From NCBI GenBank assembly GCA_964014735.1, contig CAXHBH010000042.1, forward strand, positions 1-9,774: a DNA stretch of 9,774 nucleotides, given 5' to 3'. This stretch comes from UBA7446 sp964014735 (GTDB lineage: Bacteria; Bacteroidota; Bacteroidia; Flavobacteriales; Flavobacteriaceae). Below the pieces are notes generated by a model that searched no databases, was not told where the DNA came from, and worked only from the letters and a program-made list of their open reading frames with translations. The translations under genes were made by a program, and so were the position numbers. Below are positions 8,158 to 9,774 of this stretch, in pieces (position 1 is the stretch's first letter; every line of letters begins with the position of its first letter).

Positions 8158-9240
8158 GTGAATGCAAATAGTCTTACCCGTGGAATTGTTCAAGCCTTTC
8201 TTGTCATAATTGGTCTTATAGCACTATTTAACCTTATTACTATGGCGCAATCCCTTTTGGGGTATGTGTTTTTAGCAATTGTTGTCTCTCTCATAGGCCA
8301 ACCTGTAAAGGAGTTTTTTATAATGAGACTTAAGTTTAAAAACACCCTTGCCACAGTTGTTACACTACTAGTATTATTATTACTAATTCTTGGACTTGGA
8401 TCATTAATTGTACCAGTTATTACAGCCCAAGCACAAAACTTATCGCTTCTTCAAATAGATCAGTGGGAGACTGACCTACTCAGATTGGTTTCAGACCTAG
8501 ATATTTATTTTGATAAATACGAAGTTAATTTCACCGAAAGTATAAATGAGTTGCTTTCCAAAGTTGATTTCAGCTTTCTACCTAACCTGCTGAATGGATT
8601 TTTAGGGTTTTTAGGCGGATTTACTATTGCACTGTTTTCTGTTTTATTTATAAGTTTCTTTTTGCTTAAAGACAGTTCATTGTTATTAAGAATAATCTTA
8701 CTTCTATTTGCCGATAACAAAAAAGAACGCATTGAGCGATCATTTACTAGAGTAGTTGTTTTGTTATCACGTTACTTTTCTGGTATTTTATTACAAATTA
8801 CTATATTATTCCTATTTTACTCTGGTGTGTTATTGATTTTTGGTATACCAAATGCCTTGACCATTGCACTTATATGTGCTTTATTTAATATAATTCCTTA
8901 TATCGGACCCTTAGCTGGTGCAGTTTTAATGATAATATTAACGATGATTAGTAATCTGGATGCTGACATAGCTAGTGTGATTGTACCCAAAACCATATAT
9001 GTCTTTATCGGGTTTGTAATTGGGCAACTTATGGATAACTTCTTTTCTCAACCTTACATTTTTTCAAAAAGCGTTAAGTCACATCCACTTGAAATATTTC
9101 TCATCATTATCTTAGCAGGCCTATTGGCTGGCCCACTAGGTATGCTTTTGGCTGTTCCACTGTATACTGTACTAAAGGTTATTTTAAGTGAATTCTTAAG
9201 TGACAATAGAATTGTGAAAGAATTAACTAAAAACCTGTAA
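8158..9240 (+). CDS. AI-2E family transporter (PerM/TqsA-like membrane protein)
   Basis: Polytopic inner-membrane protein of the AI-2E/UPF0118 family. Members have been linked to autoinducer-2 export (TqsA) or Na+/H+ exchange, but most have no known substrate, and none can be assigned here. The 360 residues fit the family's usual 340-370. Hydrophobic segments fall at about 9-28, 33-50, 64-90, 146-170, 206-230, 233-263, 274-293 and 308-343, with a soluble loop rich in acidic residues at about 91-140. The family signature NIIPYIGPLAGAVLMI (244-259) and the C-terminal HPLEIFLIIILAGLLAGPLG (309-328) followed by MLLAVPL are clear. The start is GTG (8158-8160), preceded by an A-rich AGAAAA; a nearby ATG at 8162 is out of frame. 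The gene follows rsmE by 20 bases and precedes the YbjQ-type gene by two, so it is likely cotranscribed with both. Confidence 0.92.
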   Translation: MNANSLTRGIVQAFLVIIGLIALFNLITMAQSLLGYVFLAIVVSLIGQPVKEFFIMRLKFKNTLATVVTLLVLLLLILGLGSLIVPVITAQAQNLSLLQIDQWETDLLRLVSDLDIYFDKYEVNFTESINELLSKVDFSFLPNLLNGFLGFLGGFTIALFSVLFISFFLLKDSSLLLRIILLLFADNKKERIERSFTRVVVLLSRYFSGILLQITILFLFYSGVLLIFGIPNALTIALICALFNIIPYIGPLAGAVLMIILTMISNLDADIASVIVPKTIYVFIGFVIGQLMDNFFSQPYIFSKSVKSHPLEIFLIIILAGLLAGPLGMLLAVPLYTVLKVILSEFLSDNRIVKELTKNL

Positions 9241-9242
9241 CT

Positions 9243-9557
9243 ATGATATATGTAAATACCGAAACCATCGCTGGAAAAAAAATAGTTGAATCATTGGGAA
9301 TTGCACGCGGCAGTACGGTGCGATCTCGCAATATTGGGAGAGATATATTCGCTACTATTAAAAACATTGTTGGTGGTGAAATTGAAGAATACACCAAACT
9401 ACAAGCAGATGCCCGTGAACAGGCACTAAAACGCATGCTTGACGATGCAAATCGTATGGGAGCGGATGCTGTTGTAAATGTTCGATTCACAACTTCAGTT
9501 GTTACACAAGGTGCTTCTGAAATTCTAGCTTTTGGAACCGCTGTTAAGATTAACTAG
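9243..9557 (+). CDS. YbjQ/UPF0145 family protein
   Basis: Small cytoplasmic protein of the YbjQ family (Pfam PF01906), whose structures form pentameric rings. Its function is unproven; 'heavy-metal-binding' in database names is only a suggestion. The 104 residues match the usual 100-110. The family pattern is clear: a first strand with an ETIAGKKIVESLGIARG-type start (7-23), the core RNIGRDIFATIKNIVGGEIE (29-48), the helix EEYTKLQADAREQALKRMLD (48-67), then MGADAVVNVRF (72-82) and a closing LAFGTAVKIN (95-104). I see no cysteine and no histidine in it, which speaks against classic soft-metal binding. ATG at 9243 follows the transporter stop by two bases, and another small ORF begins on the base after its own stop. 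Family identity is firm; any link to transport by its neighbour is inference from spacing only. Confidence 0.93.
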   Translation: MIYVNTETIAGKKIVESLGIARGSTVRSRNIGRDIFATIKNIVGGEIEEYTKLQADAREQALKRMLDDANRMGADAVVNVRFTTSVVTQGASEILAFGTAVKIN

Positions 9558-9662
9558 ATGAATCGTATTATTTGGATCGCTATTATTGTTGCTGGAATAT
9601 TTGCTATTATTAACAGAATTCTCCAAAAAGGTAAAGAGGACTTTAACCAACGAAATAATTAG
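9558..9662 (+). CDS. Predicted 34-residue single-span membrane peptide, unrecognised
   Basis: This short frame runs from ATG (9558-9560) to TAG (9660-9662) and encodes 34 residues. Its start follows the stop of the YbjQ-type gene with no gap (TAGATG), the spacing expected of a coupled last gene in the operon. The peptide has a basic start (MNR), one hydrophobic segment IIWIAIIVAGIFAII (about 4-18), and then a polar tail of mixed charge ending in QRNN. That layout suggests a small inner-membrane protein with one helix, possibly a partner of the AI-2E-family protein two genes upstream; the partner idea is inference. I do not recognise a family. The coding call rests on spacing and on the orderly hydrophobic-then-polar layout, and a chance frame cannot be excluded at this length. 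Confidence 0.55.
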   Translation: MNRIIWIAIIVAGIFAIINRILQKGKEDFNQRNN

Positions 9663-9693
9663 TTGGCGGATTGATTTTGATGATGTATTTTTG
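9662..9693 (+). promoter_or_regulatory. Candidate Bacteroidota-type promoter for the tRNA-Ser gene
   Basis: TATTTTTG (9686-9693) matches the -7 consensus TAnnTTTG exactly. GTTG (9662-9665), three of four matches to TTTG, lies 20 bases upstream, within the usual spacing. Transcription would start near 9700, leaving a leader of about 15 bases before the tRNA at 9715. The -33 box touches the stop codon of the 34-residue ORF, so the promoter fills the whole gap. I see no terminator between that ORF and the tRNA. Confidence 0.5.
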
Positions 9694-9714
9694 CCGGCGC
9701 TTTACGATCTTAAA

Positions 9715-9774
9715 GGAGAGGTGCCAGAGTGGTAATGGAGCAGATTGCTAATCTGTCAACGCGTAAGTGTTGCC
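9715..9774 (+). tRNA. tRNA-Ser, anticodon GCU, 3' end cut by window edge
   Basis: The first 60 bases of a class II tRNA are present. The 5' acceptor strand is GGAGAGG (9715-9721), followed by TG and a D arm around GCCAGAGTGGTAATGG. The anticodon stem pairs GCAGA (9740-9744) with TCTGT (9752-9756), and the seven-base loop TTGCTAA places anticodon GCT at 9747-9749, which reads AGC and AGU serine codons. The long variable arm that marks serine tRNAs is visible: CAACGC (9757-9762) pairs with GTGTTG (9767-9772) around a GTAA loop, including one G-T pair. The T arm and 3' acceptor strand lie beyond the window, so the acceptor pairing cannot be checked. Confidence 0.95.

Noticed and set aside
8596..8620. 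Short direct repeat of a GG-TTTTTA unit in the transporter gene.
   Set aside because: It encodes a glycine-phenylalanine-leucine repeat in a membrane helix, two copies only, which ordinary coding sequence explains.
8158..9240. Reading the AI-2E-family gene as evidence of quorum sensing.
   Set aside because: There is no luxS or receptor gene nearby, and the family name covers many proteins with other or unknown substrates.
9227..9490. An 87-codon minus-strand frame over the YbjQ-type gene, serine- and alanine-rich.
   Set aside because: It is antisense to a clear family member and its composition is what the complement of that gene would give.
1..9774. Mobile elements, CRISPR arrays, phage, toxin-antitoxin or defence genes.
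   Set aside because: I saw no transposase or integrase motif, spaced repeat array or long terminal inverted repeat; nearly all sequence is accounted for by housekeeping genes. The tRNA at the edge could serve as an integration site, but nothing within the window shows it.

Overview
The window looks like ordinary chromosome from an AT-rich member of the Bacteroidota, most likely Flavobacteriales. The evidence is a very long TamB-like protein with the Bacteroidota-style N-terminus, the near absence of Shine-Dalgarno sequences, and matches to the Bacteroidota promoter form (TTTG / TAnnTTTG). Lineage below phylum is inference from protein resemblance. There is no sign of a mobile element, CRISPR array, phage or defence island. 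I found no new multi-gene system; the least described item is an unrecognised 34-residue membrane peptide gene.

Left arm, minus strand (1-6416), transcribed right to left: tamB (envelope biogenesis, 1450 aa), then pfkA (ATP-dependent 6-phosphofructokinase), then gap (glyceraldehyde-3-phosphate dehydrogenase), whose last few codons lie beyond the left edge. The gaps are 53 and 18 bases, so pfkA and gap are almost certainly cotranscribed. They may also be read from tamB or from a possible weak promoter just before pfkA. They encode a committing step and the oxidative step of glycolysis.

Right arm, plus strand (6447-9662): tsaD (tRNA t6A37 synthesis), rsmE (16S rRNA m3U methyltransferase, start overlapping the tsaD stop by one base), an AI-2E/PerM-family membrane protein, a YbjQ/UPF0145 protein and the 34-residue single-span ORF. 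Spacings are -1, 20, 2 and 0 bases, so this reads as one operon. It begins with two RNA-modification genes and ends with three membrane or uncharacterised genes.

The two arms diverge from a gap of only 30 bases (6417-6446), and both flanking genes appear to start with TTG. The right edge holds the first 60 bases of a tRNA-Ser(GCU) gene with a good Bacteroidota-type promoter of its own. No gene-free stretch exceeds about 55 bases.
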